Numbered from the stretch's first letter, positions 11,462 through 25,300 are shown. The stretch is 64,000 bases of DNA from Lagopus muta (GCF_023343835.1 NC_064439.1:35038508-35102507); one strand, 5' to 3'. Made by a program: numbers and translations. Notes: generated by a model from the sequence alone, not told the origin.

Positions 11462-14139
11462 TAGAAAGGAGATACTGGAAAATAGAAAAGAAAAATAAAC
11501 CAAAGAGGAAAGAAGTACCATTCTATCCTATGTGGAATAACAACAAACAAACAAAAAAAGCACATAAAACAGAAAACATCTGAACAAAAACCTCCTCCTC
11601 AAATGTAATAATCCAGAGGAATCCAGTGATTTATGATTATTTAAGAAGGCTGAATTCCATTTGTATGTAATTTACTCTGAGCACTGATTCTCAAGAACAT
11701 ATCAACTATAATTGTTTCTGTGTTTTGATTAGCTTTGAATTTTCTATTTATTTCAATTCTATTTTTCTGAATTTCTGGTGAAAGAACAGCTGCTAAAATT
11801 GCAAAATCTTTAATAATCAGGCCTGTGAACTGAGTATTAAACAGCCAGTCTCATTCAAAATGCCTTTTATGTTGGTATACATTCAGGTCTGGCAGTGCAG
11901 TTTCATCTAGACACAGATCTCTACAGAATCCGTCAAAATTTGCATTACATCCTTTCTTGTAGATAGTCTGCATTTGTGGTAATGAAAGACGTGGTCTTGC
12001 TGTCCAAAGTCTCCTTAATTTTTTCATCTGTTAGTGTTTTACAGTATTAGAATAGTTGGATACCCATAGAAGTGGACAATCTGACAAACTCAGTCCTGGT
12101 GTCAGGGAAAATGTTGATTTTTAGTTACTGTTGTTTAGGACAAATAATTGGAATTCTTAAGAAAGGAACCAAGAGTTTATTAATTGTGTGGTTGCATAGG
12201 GGATCTCAGAAGACAGAAGAATTCCAAGGTAAACTTCATGTAATGCTTTGCTGCTTAATGACTGGAAATGTCATTTCATAAGCCAGTCGTAGAAATCTCT
12301 TATCTACTTGAATTAACTTTTAACAGTGAAAAATCTGTCTATTAATGCTCTGTTTTAGAAATGCCACTAGTGCTTCTGTTCACTTAGTCTTTATAAACTG
12401 TCAAAGCATATTAATTTACAAATCTGTGCATTTGATACTACTGTATTTTCTCCCTTAAATAGACACAGGTGTCAAGAAATAAAAACGTGTGTTTTTAATC
12501 TTATCATATAATTGCAGATTGACAGCTGAATGTTGTTTGTCACCATTATTTTGTAGGAAGAGGAATTTTAAAAAGGAAGCAAAATCAAACCAAAAGTAGT
12601 AGGAAAATAAGTAGTGTAACTTCTGTTCAAAAATTGAATCAGCCAATTTACAAAAGAGAGAACGTGGAAGCTTAGAAACTGCATTTGTTGGCAGTAAAAC
12701 TAACTGCAACCTGATAATCACCTTAGTTAACATTTTACTTTTTCTCTTTGTTAACAGTATTATACTTTAATAAAATCAGCTCATTGTTAGATTTTAATTT
12801 TAAAATTATTGTTTCTCCTTGTGTCTGCACAGAAAATATTTTCTATGTGATGCAAGTTATTATTATTCAAATCAGAATCTAGTTTGCCAGCTGCTGAGCA
12901 AAGAAGTGCTTAACTCAGTGGAAATACTTGTTTAAAAGTACAGAAGATTAATCTAAGTTCTCAGATTTTCATCTCTCCTAGAGTAAGATATATATATTAC
13001 TGTCAAATGAGCTGCCCTGAAGATATACCAGAGTAACTGAGAGCATGGCAAATGAGATTTAAAGTGCATATATTTAAAGATGAAGAAGATTAACTTATTT
13101 TTGAAAGTAGAAAAACATATATAATGATTAAAATAACATCCATTCCTTCTCATTACACTCTTGTTTCCTCAAGGAATCAAGAACAGGAATTGTTGATGCA
13201 TATCAAGTAACGGCTTTGCTTTATTTTCTTTAGCTTGGTTTTCTCTTTTAGTTCTAAGTTTGAGTAGTAGAACTAAAATTTTTCCCTTTTATTTTAATAC
13301 CGTGTCTTTGGTGTTCATGCTTGTGACTGTAGAGAAACTTCACAAAAAGGCCAAGGAGGTTTCACTAAACAGAATTTCATTAGGGCAACTGCACTGAAAC
13401 TTTTCAGACAGACTCAACACCAGTCACACTGAGGTATTGTGGGTAAGGAAAGCATGCAGTTAACCATAAGTTGCTAATGCTGTCACGAAAATAACTTTTT
13501 TTAGTGTGCATTATTACAGGCAGTATAAGTAGAGCCAACTTTCAAATTGCAGCAGTATTCAATCAAAGGTTTAAAACAACAACAAAACAAAGGAGATAAT
13601 AGTAATACGGGGTGGTTCAGTACCAGTTCTCCCTTCTCCTGCAGGAATCCTATGAAGGAGTGCAACTAGGATTTACATCCCCAGTAAATAGATAGCTTTA
13701 GAGTTTCTATTTTAGCTATTACATTTTAGTTATGCTATCTTTGAATCATGGGCAGCAGTATTTCATTTTGAGCAGATTAAAATCCTTAATGGTGAATTAG
13801 GTTCAGAAAATGCAGTTTTTTAAACTTTTTTTAAAAAAAAGTAACATCTGATCTGGGCTTTTCTGGCCAGTAAAATGACTAAACTGTGCACACTGCACAA
13901 CTGTACTGGGCAAAGGTACTGCACAGTGGTAAACTAAAACCCTTTAGATTAGCAAAAAATGTATTTTAACAATTTCATCAAAATTCATGTATGCATACTC
14001 TGAGCTAGAATGCTGTTCATTCTGATTCTCTACAGATTAAAAACTATCAAGAGAACTAAGTTGGTTTAGAGACGTTTATTTTCACTATATTCATTATATA
14101 AACATACACTGCAACTCTGGGATAGGGAGTAAAACTAAT

Positions 14140-14640
14140 AATTGGGGCATAACTTTTTTTTTTTACCTTCTTCCAGGAAAACAAGATTTTGCTATGTAAT
14201 AATCTGTTTCCCTTCCCCCAGAAATAAACTTGGGAACTTGCTGGGTGATTTAAGTAGTAAGTTTGTGCTGCAGGCCTGTGCAATAGTCAATCTGAAGCTG
14301 TATAAAACCACTGAAGCCGTTAGCTTGGCTCCAATCACAAGAGCAGCAGGTCTACTTGCTATACTCATTCCTCTCAGGGAAAGATGCTCTTCTGTTCCCC
14401 AATCCAAGTGCATGCCTCTGCAGGCTGGGAGAATGTGTTTTTCCTCTTTCTGTAAGAATACAAAGCATATTAATGCAGGTAGGAGACCTGAGGAAGAAAA
14501 GGTGGAACTCGCAGTTGTGTGTGACAGGAAGTGCTGTAGTGAAGCAGGAGGAAAACTGAAGTACTTTGGTTTAAGGAAAGGGATTATTGATACGTTCATC
14601 ACAGTGGAGTGCAGTCAAGAAGTCAGTGACTAGCAACTAT
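14140..14640. other. GC-richer block with long overlapping open frames
   Basis: A 163-codon frame on + (14142-14633) overlaps a 136-codon frame on - (14192-14602). The + frame is the longest in the window and is not part of KCNH8. The translations show no recognisable domain, only Cys-rich and basic patches. A TATAAAA lies at 14301-14307. The open frames may simply reflect fewer TAA/TAG triplets in GC-richer DNA. Possible alternatives are an old repeat or a non-coding exon. Confidence 0.3.
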
Positions 14641-15911
14641 GAATCCCATAAAATCAGGTGTTAGTTCTCAGAAACAATAATATTTAAATAGCTTCTATGG
14701 GAGACTCACTGTAATTCTTTGTGAATATTTTCAAATTTTAAAATGAAACAAAATGCAAACCCAAAGCAGCAGGTATTCAGGCACATCATCTTGCTTTCAA
14801 AACAGGATTGGCTTGGGTGTTGTTCGGGTGAAAGCGTCAGGCAAATATCTTTGGCAAGATCAGCCACCTCTTAGTAATTCTGTGTTCCAAGGGATGAGGT
14901 GCTGAATGAAGTAGGGACGCATTTATCTCATGTGGAACACATTTTTTGTCAATACAGTGCATACAAATGTTTTATAAATTGTATATTAATATTTTTATGA
15001 ATGTACTCTGTCCACTTATTTCAGAGAGAGAAAATCTTTTAGGTAACAAAACATCTTAATTATAAAAAAAAGTGTTGTCAAAATCAATACAAATCTCATG
15101 TGCATACCCATGAAGAATGTTTGGCTAGACACTGAATTTTATTTTAAGAAACAGCAAGCCAACTATGTTGTATTTGGACATGAAGAAAAAATAGATATTT
15201 TTCTACTCTGCTTTCAGTTAAGAAAATTAAATGAGATTTAGTCCTTAATTTTGCTATCTGATTAAGATTTGCTCAATTAACATCAGCTCCCACTTCTTCA
15301 AGTGTGGAATAGCATAACTGAGAAGAGTGTATGAAAAATGTTGGGATGTTAATAAGAAAAATGGAGCAAAAACTAATTAACAGAATTTAAAAATCTGAAT
15401 TATTGCATACAAAATAGAGGGGAATAGGAGCATTGTTGGGTTTAATCTAGACACATTTACTAACTGTATAAGAGTATGTTTTTAAACTGAAATCATTGCC
15501 TCTCTTTAAAAATGAAATTATTAAAATATATTGTTTCTTTCAACCTTTACTGATGCTGAAATTTGTCCGGATTGCTACCTTACTCAGTTTTTTACTGTAG
15601 GCGTAAAGCTGATAGAAGATTGTTTTTGTCATGTCTCTTGAAGACTGAGATAAGATCAAAGAGTTCAACCTCTGGACAAAGCTAATCATTCTGTAAGAAA
15701 ATCTAAGTGTGAGAGAAAATATTTCAGGAACAAGAAGCATTGCTAAATTTTTTGAAAGCAGAGGTTGATGTGATCATTTCATGCTTTGTGTAGTAAACTG
15801 AAAATTGAGAATATGTTAATTTCAGATCACTATTTAATTCAAGTTTGAGTAAAATTAGTATTTGTTCTACTTTAATTTACCAAATCCAGTCCATCCCAGA
15901 TGGGACTACCT

Positions 15912-15912
<1 letters not shown>

Positions 15913-15955
<43 letters not shown>
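15913..15955. repeat. poly-A tract, A43
   Basis: This is an uninterrupted run of 43 A, the longest homopolymer in the window. The sequence before it (ccagatgggactacctc) is not a CR1 end, and CR1 does not end in poly-A. It may be the tail of a retrocopy or a simple expansion. Confidence 0.95.
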
Positions 15956-15957
<2 letters not shown>

Positions 15958-18559
15958 ACCCTTTTATGGGAACTCAGATTACTTAAACAGTAATGATACA
16001 ATGAGGCTACGATACGATGAGTAAATGGATAAACAATAACTTTCCCAGTTGTTTAAAGCAGAGGACTTGTGTAATTGAAAGAAGTTGCATAGAGTGCCTC
16101 TGAAGAAGGAAATGTAGGGCATACAAAATACATTTTGCACTCCTAGATGACATTCATACTTTCCTTATCTATTTATTTTTAAAAAATGTATATGTGTGGG
16201 AGGGGGGAAATATGAAAACCCTTTCCTGAAATAACATCAGTGTATCATACTACTTTCTCATGCTGCAAAAAATAATATATTTGTTAATCCATTATTGAAG
16301 ATGTATCCTGAGAAGAATAACAGCTTGGGAAATTTTTTTTTCATTTCCTTAATTGACTTTTCCCTGTATGCTGTTTTACATTTCCATTACTACACTATAT
16401 GAAATGGTAAAATGAAATACCTTATTTTTATTAATAGTTGTTTCTTTTTTCATAAAGCCACAAAATATACTTAAAAATCCTTTTCCTTGAATATTTGATG
16501 TGTCATTTTAAACTGCTACATTTCATATATGTTTTATTTGACTAACTGTTTTGAACTCATGCACTTCTAAAGCATGCATAAATTCTTTTTTTAATTTTTG
16601 CTGCTTTTAAATTATAGTTTTGTCATAATGTAGGCAGTTTGACTATGTATTTTTTAAGATGCTTGTTAAATGCTCTAATACACGGAGTCTAACAAAATGC
16701 AAAGAACTGATTTTACTGACAGAAGATGCCAATTCCACCAACTGATAATGAGGAATGAAACAAATAGTAACTAAAAAGGGAATGTGAACCACGTTTCAGA
16801 AATATGCCTCTTTATTTCTTCTTTCTGCTGGTATGAGAAGCAGTGGGTTTTGTATACTTTAGTATTCAGGGCTTTAAAGGATGCAAAATTAAGGCTTTGG
16901 ACTATCCATCCTTTCTAAGATCAGGTTTTCCTGAAATGAGACGTTCTTGAGTAACCCTCTGGAAGATCTATCTACCTAAGCTGAAGCTGAAAACTATTTG
17001 GAAGTCTTGTGAAAGTAAAAAGATAAAGGAAATACATCCTAGAACTCTTCTAAAATCAATGGGAAACTCTTATTTCTCTTCTGAATGAGTTCCAGTTTAT
17101 TACTGTGTCAGATACTGGCCTGATATTTAGTGCTTGGATGAATGCCTTGATGAGATAATTCATTTTTTCCAGAAACATACTTCCTTTTTGGATCCTGCTG
17201 TGGCTTCATAAAATGACTCCCATGTGAGTCCATTTTAATATAGAAAACTGTACAGTAGAATTCAGATTCTGACATGTTTGTTAAAAGATGCTCCTTTTCT
17301 GTAATAGTGTCCTCCATCAACTCCCCAGGTTGCTTCCTACTTCAGGTAACTTTCATCCAATGTAGCTTACAATTGTTACTATACAAAGAATCAACCAAGC
17401 AGATCTACCAATTGCTGACATCTAAGGGAAGAGATTCCATGTCTGTTTTGCACTGATATTCTGCTCTCATTTACTGCAGGTTGCAGTCTGCTGATCTAGC
17501 AGGACTTCAACCCAAACTGTTGATTTTTATTATTTTTTAAAAAGCATGTCTTTACTTGGATTAGTCAACTGAGTGGCATAAAATATATGAGAGTGGAAAA
17601 ACTTGCATAGAGAAGATCAGAAGATGGAAATAAAGGAAAGAGTAGGAAGTTTGTGATTGCATAAAAGACTTAAAAGATATTAAGACTGGCTGGTACGCAC
17701 AGAGGTTTCATATTGGAACCCATATTTAATCACATGCATTTATTTTAATGATGGAAGCTGATTCAGAGAGAAAGTAAGAGAGGGAATGAGAAGCAAAAAA
17801 GAGAACTCTCCCCACTGATAATTCTGTAAATAACAGGCATGGGATTCCCAGAAGAATTCTGGGGGTTTCTCCATTGCTGTGGTTGGCTGTCGTATTTTTA
17901 CCTAGCAACTCTAGATTTTGTGAAGTTTTCATCCAAGACTGTCAGAGTTATTATTTCTATAGTAACTTCAGAAAGTTGCTTTATACTATTATACACAATA
18001 TCTGTAAAAACCCTATTTTTGAATATTGACAGATATGAGAAACTTCAGAATCAAGTGATTTTTCCTATATTGCAGCATAATCCAGGAGAGGTCTGACTCC
18101 CATTTCATAGACATCTTTTTATTAGAATAAAAACAACAAGAAGCAACATTCTTTTCTCTTAACTCCTAAGAATTTCCAAATAAAGAATTAGTTCTAAAGT
18201 ACCTCACGTAAAAGTGCTCTTTGCCATTTATTTGCAAGAATGAATGACATGGGCAGGGACAGATGTACTTACACAGTGTATAGAGACTACCTATGTGCAC
18301 ATAGTGCTGAAGCATTCTTCTGATTCCTTTCATGGAGTATTTACTGATATTAATCAGTTGCTATTCCTTTAAGAGAGTGTTTAGTCTTGTTCAAACATAA
18401 ATGAATGAAGTTTCCATAAGTTTTCAATATGATCAATATAGGTGCTTCTTCTTATAAACCCCTTGGGAAAAATCACTTCTCGCAATTCCTGTGGGTGGCT
18501 CCTGACCCAATACAGAGATTTCCTTGGCTAATGGGAAGTTTATAAATATCATTTTGGTA

Positions 18560-18830
18560 AAATCATAAAATTGCGTAATTGTGGAATGGCTTGAGTTGGA
18601 AAGGACCTCAGGGATCACACATTTCTAATTTCTTCAAGCTATGGGCAGGGTTGCCACTTGCCAGATCAGACTGCCCAGGGACCCATCCAGCCTGGCCCTG
18701 AACATGGCCAAGGATGGAGGCATCCACAGCTTCTCTGGACAGCCTATTCTGGCACCTCTTCACCTTCTCAGCGAAAAACATCCTCTTGACATCTAATGTA
18801 AATCTCACCTCCTTCAGTTTAAAACAATTT
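18560..18830 (-). mobile_element. CR1 LINE 3' fragment, ~270 bp
   Basis: In + orientation it begins with a degraded copy of the CR1 terminal repeat (aatcataaaattgcg...) followed by gagttggaaaggacctcagg. It continues through the CR1 3' region (gggcagggttgccacttgcc, gatcagactgcccagggacc, agcctggccctgaacatggc, ggcatccacagcttctctgg). The minus strand carries only the C-terminal coding tail and 3' UTR. The right boundary, near aaaacaattt, is approximate. Confidence 0.9.
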
Positions 18831-19059
18831 AAGGTGTGGTATTATGGTCACCAAAGTTATAGGAGTTTGGGAAACACATGAAGACGTTTCTGCTGATGTT
18901 TAGGACGTTGCTAGTTAAATTGTCCAACCAATTTAATATCTCTATAAATTTTTACACTCAAAGCAGTATCTAGAACAGTAGAGAACTTTCAATTTTTCTA
19001 CAAACAGTTTTGACATTCCCTGAATATACAAGGACTTTCTTTCTCACACAGCACTGTCA

Positions 19060-19099
19060 TCATTAACAATCATTAACAATTTTTAACAATAATTGTTAA
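19060..19099. repeat. short direct repeat plus near-perfect palindrome
   Basis: The sequence cattaacaat occurs twice in tandem and is followed by ttaacaat-a-attgttaa (19083-19099), an inverted repeat with 8 bp arms and a 1 bp centre. Confidence 0.85.
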
Positions 19100-19599
19100 C
19101 ATTCTTGGAACTTCATTTCTCACAGCATCATTTTTTGTTAGCATTGCTTCTCTAAGAAAACTGAATGCAGAAATTCTTGCAGTTTACAGAAAACTCATTT
19201 CACTGGAACAGGAACATAGGAGTTTGCTTTCTCATTTCTTTAAAATTAACTCAAGGTTTTCCTTTAATTTTAGGGAATGAGAAAGGAGTGTATGAGCTGT
19301 ATATAGGCTCTAACTAGTCACTTTTATCCATGGAGCCCTGGTGCCGCATTGGTTTCTTAATGTTAGTATAATGATTATAGAGAAAATTCAGTGCAGCAGC
19401 ATTAATCATAAGCTAGCATGGAATTGTTATGAGAGTTGTAGGGAATTGTTAAAGTGATCATGAACACACCAGAACTTGAATAAGCTAACATGCATGAAAA
19501 GGCAGTTCAAATTTGCTGTGAATAACAACTTCAGTTTAGAATATATATGAATTTATTCATGCTGCTTATTCAGAAAATATAACAATAACACATAAAACA

Positions 19600-20215
19600 G
19601 GTGGTGATTGAACACCCCTCATTTTTTACAAGAAAAAGGTACTGTAGCAATTGGACAGATCAATATGATAGGAAAAGTTTTATAACAGAGGTGAGATGAC
19701 AGAAGGACCAGCAAGAAAGAGAGGTGCAGGGAAGGCTTCACTAAGGAGGGATCTCCAGGAAGTGAGGTCTAAGAGATGCGGAGCCAGGCTCTAACCCTTC
19801 TGGTTGCATGGGTGAATTATCTTCACCAGAGGTCCCAGTGCTGGCAGAGTCCTTTCCCCAGGTGCTCAATCAGTGGTTCAGGCCATGACTCAACAGTTCC
19901 CATACAGATATGGATACTGTTATTTGGGTATTCTGTACGTGGAAATGAAAATCGTGTAAGAACTCTGTTGTATGTGCAAGGCCAGATAGATGCATGTGTG
20001 ATAGTGACAGAAGCAATCACCACACACTGATGAATATCAATGGGTGTAATATATTTTTCACATGGAGGAATTTAATGACAGGCCTTTGCTTCATGTGCAC
20101 TCGATGTCAGACACTGTTCTCACAGACTGTCCCTCTGCTGCCATTTTTCACACAGCTACAAAATGTTGGGAAGGTTCAACCTCTACCACTATACCATCCA
20201 CCACTGAAATAATGA
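19600..20215. repeat. compositionally distinct block, possible old repeat
   Basis: This is a ~600 bp stretch of near-balanced base composition in AT-rich DNA, containing aggtgcagggaaggcttcac, ctccaggaagtgaggtctaa, gtgctggcagagtcctttcc and tgttctcacagactgtccct. Open frames on both strands (19776-20030 and 19823-20023) overlap but match no family I know. An old transposable-element relic is the likeliest reading. Confidence 0.3.
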
Positions 20216-22900
20216 GCTAACATAATAAAATAGAAATATTACTTTCAGAGCAGCTCTTGTACAATTGCATAATGCAGGCTCTTGCTCATCACTGGTGAAA
20301 ATGCATGTCTAATACATGTGACTAGGTTAAAAATATATATATTTTGTAGCTGAGAATGTGCTCTATCAAATAGTGTTATTGTTCTCTTTGTATCTGGTGT
20401 AGTTTCCATGGAAATGAGACATTACTTTCAGAGTGACATATGAAAATTCACTGAGATGTATATATGCATATATGTGTACATACTATTTTTTCTTTTACAG
20501 TGAAAACTGTGAGATCTACCAGAATAAACACCTTTATTTCATTTTGATTCACCTAGATCTGATAAATCTTAACTCACAATAGTGATCCAATTAACTTTGC
20601 TGAGATTTTCATGAGGGATTTTAGTAATTGGAAATGTATCAGTTTTGATCTCAGTCATATTCAAAGTATAGTAGTTTGTAAACCTGCTTGAACTCTAATT
20701 AAACCTCAATTGTGTCTAAATGTGCTGACATAAAACTAAATGCTTTCATATCCTATTTTATTCACTCAGGTATATTTAACAACTGTTAATTTGATCATGT
20801 TCTCTTTAGCAGCAGTTTGAACCTGAAATGAGAGTTCTCTTGTTAAGTTCCCTGTGGAGAAACTATGGAATCAAACTGATGTGTAATAACTCCTTTCACC
20901 TGGAATAACAGTGGACTTTTTCCAATTCTATAGTGTCTGCGTTAGCCTCTGGTTTGTGAATGTAACTTTCTGCATTGCGAGGGACTTACTTTCTTTTGTT
21001 ATTTTCCCTTTATGTTTCATAAATAATGTAATAATGTAAAATTAGAATGCTAGTTGGCTGTGCTTGGTTGCACAAGTAGTCAGATAGATGTTATCTTCAC
21101 TCCAAAAGAGGATGACATGCGGAAACCATCTGGAGTTTGATGGAGAAGAGCAGTTACAGGAACAGGGAAAGCACAACAATGAGATTCGTAGCAGACACAG
21201 CTATGCTATTAAAGCAGAAAACCTTTTTGTCTTTTTTTTTCTAAGATGACAGTAAGATTTATCAAGGGAGTGCTGAGTTTAAATGTTACACGGTGTCATT
21301 ACAAACAGTCACGTAAATTGTGTGCATTAATTATGAGCAGAGAATTGCATAATAACCTTTTCCTTTAATTATCTCAATTCTGAAACACTGTCATGGGATT
21401 TTTAACAAACCTGTCCCTCTGGTTTGTATAGCACATGATAAAAAAATTGGTGTTTCTTAGATTACGATTTTTGAGCATCTGAATAGTCATTGAAACAGGG
21501 CAACTCTGTGCCAGCACATGATTGAAAGTGAAGCTAACACAGTTCTTGTTCAGCTTGTTTAATTGTCCTTGAATTTATGCTGTGTATCTGGCAGAGATTT
21601 CTGGGAACCATATGAGTCTTCCGTTGATCAATGTCCTATCTACTTCAGTCTGTCCTACTTCCAAAGACAATACGTGCATGCAAGCTCCTAATATTCATTC
21701 TCCTTTCAAACTGTCATGTGAAAAAGTCATTTCATCTTTATAGAAAATTAATGTAAATGAATTGTAGCTGAAACAAATCTGTTTTAAAATTGTTCTGAAT
21801 ACTTGTGGAACATCACTTTGGTATTCATCCATCTCTGCAGTCTTTTTATTAAAGGAAAACTTTAATTTGTAGTGTCTATGGAAATTGTCCTTCTTTAACA
21901 TTTTTAAAAGCAGTCTTTACATGTCATACGCAGACTTGAATCTGCAACCATATATTTTTATCTGAAGCTAATACGTAAGTATTTTGAATTTTATCTACTT
22001 TGCACAAATATAGAGCGCTTGACAACACTTGAGTTGAGCTACACGTGGTTTTGTCAGTCTATTCTGAAAGGGTCCATAAGACTCTCAATTCATTTTTTCT
22101 GGAGAGGCATGGAATTTAACTTTGATATTTACTTATCTAAAAAAAGTAATAATAATTAGGAAGTCCTTATGGTAGTATACTGTCACCTGATCATCAAATC
22201 CAACCAACTTAAATAACTTAATATTCATTACGTTATGATAATTCTAAGAAAGAACAGTATGGAATTGAATTTCTTGTTATTATTACAGAAGTGTTGCAAG
22301 CAACATATGAATATATATGAAAACAGGAAAACTGCTGTTTGTATCACCCACTGCAGCTCTCTTACTGTTCAAAGATAAGCAAAAGTGCTGGCTTCTAGTC
22401 TATACATTTCTGATAAATTCTAGTCTAAATAAAATTTCATTCTTCCTACTCTGAAACTTAAGATCTAGCAAGCTCTGCAGAACATTGAACTAAATGCTTT
22501 GTGTGTTATTTGCGTGAAACTGAAGCCTGATTGGTACGTATTTTACCCTTGATTCTTGAGTGTTTTTGGTGTGTTTTTTTTCTTCAATGTATTACGGTGC
22601 TTTATTTGCATTATCATTAGCAAGTGATATTAAAGACTCCAATTATGAAAAGCAAATAAATTACACATAAGAACATTTTAAGGTAAGTATGAGAAATTTT
22701 ACTTTCTGTATTAAACAAATGATAATAGTCTCTTAAAAATATTACTTAAGAATTCAGTGAAATGAAGATGACTATTGGACAAAAACATGTTGCTTGATTG
22801 TTAAATATGATAAGGAATTGCTTCAATAAATGATTTAAATATTTCTTTCAGTTTACTAGTTTATTAGTCAGACATCATTAGTTACCAGATTTTAAATTCA

Positions 22901-22948
22901 ACCTCAAAACAAAACCAAAAACCAAACAACAACAACAACAAAAAAAAC
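22901..22948. repeat. A/C-rich (CAA)n simple repeat
   Basis: A run lacking G and T after its first bases, with a core of caacaacaacaacaaa. Confidence 0.85.
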
Positions 22949-25066
22949 AGAACAGGAAGTTATCTGTGTTTTCCTATAAGTAATTATTTTCTGTTATCTG
23001 TTATCAAAATGTGGAACAAAATTAGTCTCCCAAGCCTTACCAGATACCTGCTGTGTTTATTGGAAATATTATTTCTTATTCTAGCCAGCTTTGGTCTTTA
23101 AAAAGTAAATTGTTTTCTGTTACAAAAGTTAAACTTGCCAAAACTTTTTTTGGTTTTCTAGATGTAAATGGCAGAAGTTTGGCCATCTTAAGTTTTTCAT
23201 AAAATAATATACTACATAATGATATTCACTTTTACACCCACAGAGCATCATTTCTATACTTTCTGTCCTTTCAGTGTTCCATGTTATGTTTCTTGTATTT
23301 CAAACTTTAAATGATGATAGCAATTAAAGAACAAAACAAAACAAAAAGTGCATTTTAGACAATAAGAAATTGAGGAGTAAATTAATTTAGCTACAAATGT
23401 GCTTGGGGTGTAGGATCTGCAGGTCTTACACTGTAACGCTATCATTAAATTGCAGTGCAAGCATATGATTTTATTTATTTTGGCCGTGTGGGGATTTAGT
23501 TTTGTGTTGATGGGGGAAGCAGTATGTCAGTGCATGACTGGTAATGATATTTCCTCCCTAGTTAGGTAAATAAAAATGACAGGTAAAGTCAAGTACTGTA
23601 CTGAACTAGAATGTGTTTTTAAAATATGTATTTGGTAAAGGAGCAACATCTATTTTATTTTAACAATCATTTATTGAAAGACTTTAATTATATTTGAGCG
23701 AAAAGTGAGTAACAGACATTGTCTAATGAGCAAATAAATCACTTCATAAACTTAAGTATTGTCTTAAAAACACTGAACAACATCAGCCTTAATATTTAAT
23801 TCCCCGAGGAATTAAAGAGTAACAGAACTGAATTTGATGGATGTAGAACACTTGTTCTGCAAGTCTGGAAAATATTAATTTTTGTGCTATTTTATTTATG
23901 CATCCTGTATGTTCCCTCCCCATTCGTGAATAATATCCCTCTATGGAGATAGGGCATAGCAATCTGATTTATTTCATGAAAATATACCTTTTATTTTTTC
24001 TGTTCAAATTTATGCATACTTATCAATTTACACTCAGTTAGTTACTAGTATTTTCCCTTAATACATGTGCAAATCATATGCATATAATTTGAAAGTATGA
24101 GCAATATCTGTCTTGGGACTAGGCTGTTCTTGGTAGCAAGCTCTAAGGTAAATATTCCTGAATAAACAATAGACAAAAAATATTCTTTCCGTCCTCATTG
24201 TGAAGTGTAGACAGATTCCTTCTTTCTTTTAAGAACTTCTCTAGAAAATGGCTCTGTGCTAATTGAAAAATAATGTACAGTGCTGCAGCTTTAGATGTAA
24301 GTTGAGGAAGAGTGTTTATGGCACAACAAAGACACTTCCACAGGGTATGGAAATGAATCATTATTCTGCAAAATTTGTGTAAAGATTTGAACTGAAATTA
24401 AAAATTCCTTTTTTGGTGACTGATATCCATGTCAAAATATCATTCTTGAATTTATAGTAAGTTAGTTGCATTTTAGATGCCCTTGAACATTATAAAATGC
24501 ATTAAGGTTTGACAGAACTGTGACTCCCTTGTGCCATATGAGAAAAGAATAATGAAGCTCTGGGAAGATGGGGCTTTTGAATAAAATCTTTCCCCTTCCT
24601 CCTCAAAAAAAGTCTAAACAAAAGTCTAAAAAGATTTCATGTAGCCCCATAACATATCTTGCCCTAATTTTAAGGATTCCCTTGCAAAATTACATGAATG
24701 AAATTAATTTGAGTGTTGCTGAAATACATTTTGAACATATTTAGCTTTTTTTTAAGTTAATCTACCTGTATCTGCTCAGAAGAATTGGAGAGGAAGCATA
24801 ATGTAGCACCTTTGAAACTTCATCATCATTCTGCTCAAGTGTTGTTTGGATGTGCTAATACCCATCATGGTGTTAATTATAAATTATTGCTTAAGGATCT
24901 AGTGAGGCTTGATGGTACATGAGAAAACATCATGTTTTCAGACAGATGGGACTTTTTTTAATATGTACGTCTATTTGTGTCTTCCTACAAAGCTGAAAGA
25001 GGTATTATGCCAATAGACACTGACTTCAGACAGTAATTCATGTTTTACTTTCATATTCTTCTACAG

Positions 25067-25300
25067 ATAGTAACTTCATCCTTGCAAATGCTCAGGTGGC
25101 TAAGGGATTCCCTATTGTTTACTGCTCAGATGGCTTCTGTGATCTTGCTGGATTTGCACGAACTGAAGTCATGCAGAAGAGCTGCAGCTGTAAATTTTTA
25201 CTTGGTGCTGAAACAAATGAGCAGATGATCCTTCAGATTGAGAAATCCTTGGAAGAAAAAGTAGAATTCAAAGGAGAAATCATGTTCTATAAAAAGAATG
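25067..25300 (+). CDS. KCNH8: KCNH8 coding exon 2 (PAS domain, first part)
   Basis: This exon encodes 77 full codons plus a split codon at each end. It follows a strong acceptor (a pyrimidine-rich run ending ctacag) and ends at a gtaagt donor. The peptide runs from [20 protein letters not shown] through a [20 protein letters not shown] segment to GEIMFYKKN. This is the N-terminal PAS ('eag') domain of the ELK branch of EAG-family potassium channels, about residues 27-103 if the usual 26-residue first exon precedes it. In the family this cytoplasmic domain contacts the channel's C-terminal cyclic-nucleotide-binding homology domain and tunes gating. KCNH8 is preferred over the paralogues KCNH3 and KCNH4 because the wording ([35 protein letters not shown]) follows KCNH8 as remembered. 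Both flanking introns are phase 1 and the 234 bp length is a multiple of three. No frame damage is seen. Confidence 0.95.

Larger units (their letters stand above)
1..25066 (+). other. KCNH8: KCNH8 intron 1, 3' portion
   Basis: This is AT-rich non-coding DNA upstream of the first exon in view. No coding exon was found here. By phase (1) and homology, the missing upstream exon should encode about 26 residues ending in a split His or Asp codon. Contents seen include two CR1 LINE fragments (8212-9245 and 18560-18830), a diverged direct-repeat pair (about 746-866 and 2964-3092), two moderately GC-richer blocks (about 1380-1740 and 19600-20215), a GC-richer stretch with long open frames on both strands (14140-14640), and homopolymer runs (for example 4358-4393 and 15913-15955). 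The rest shows no feature that I can support. No CpG-island-like promoter is visible. Confidence 0.85.

Noticed and set aside
21245..21420. ATTA-rich stretch as a conserved enhancer
   Set aside because: It has several homeodomain-like ATTA cores, but conservation cannot be judged from one genome and ATTA is common in AT-rich DNA.
25040..25228. A 62-codon frame covering KCNH8 exon 2
   Set aside because: It is an out-of-phase shadow of the PAS-coding frame and crosses the acceptor.
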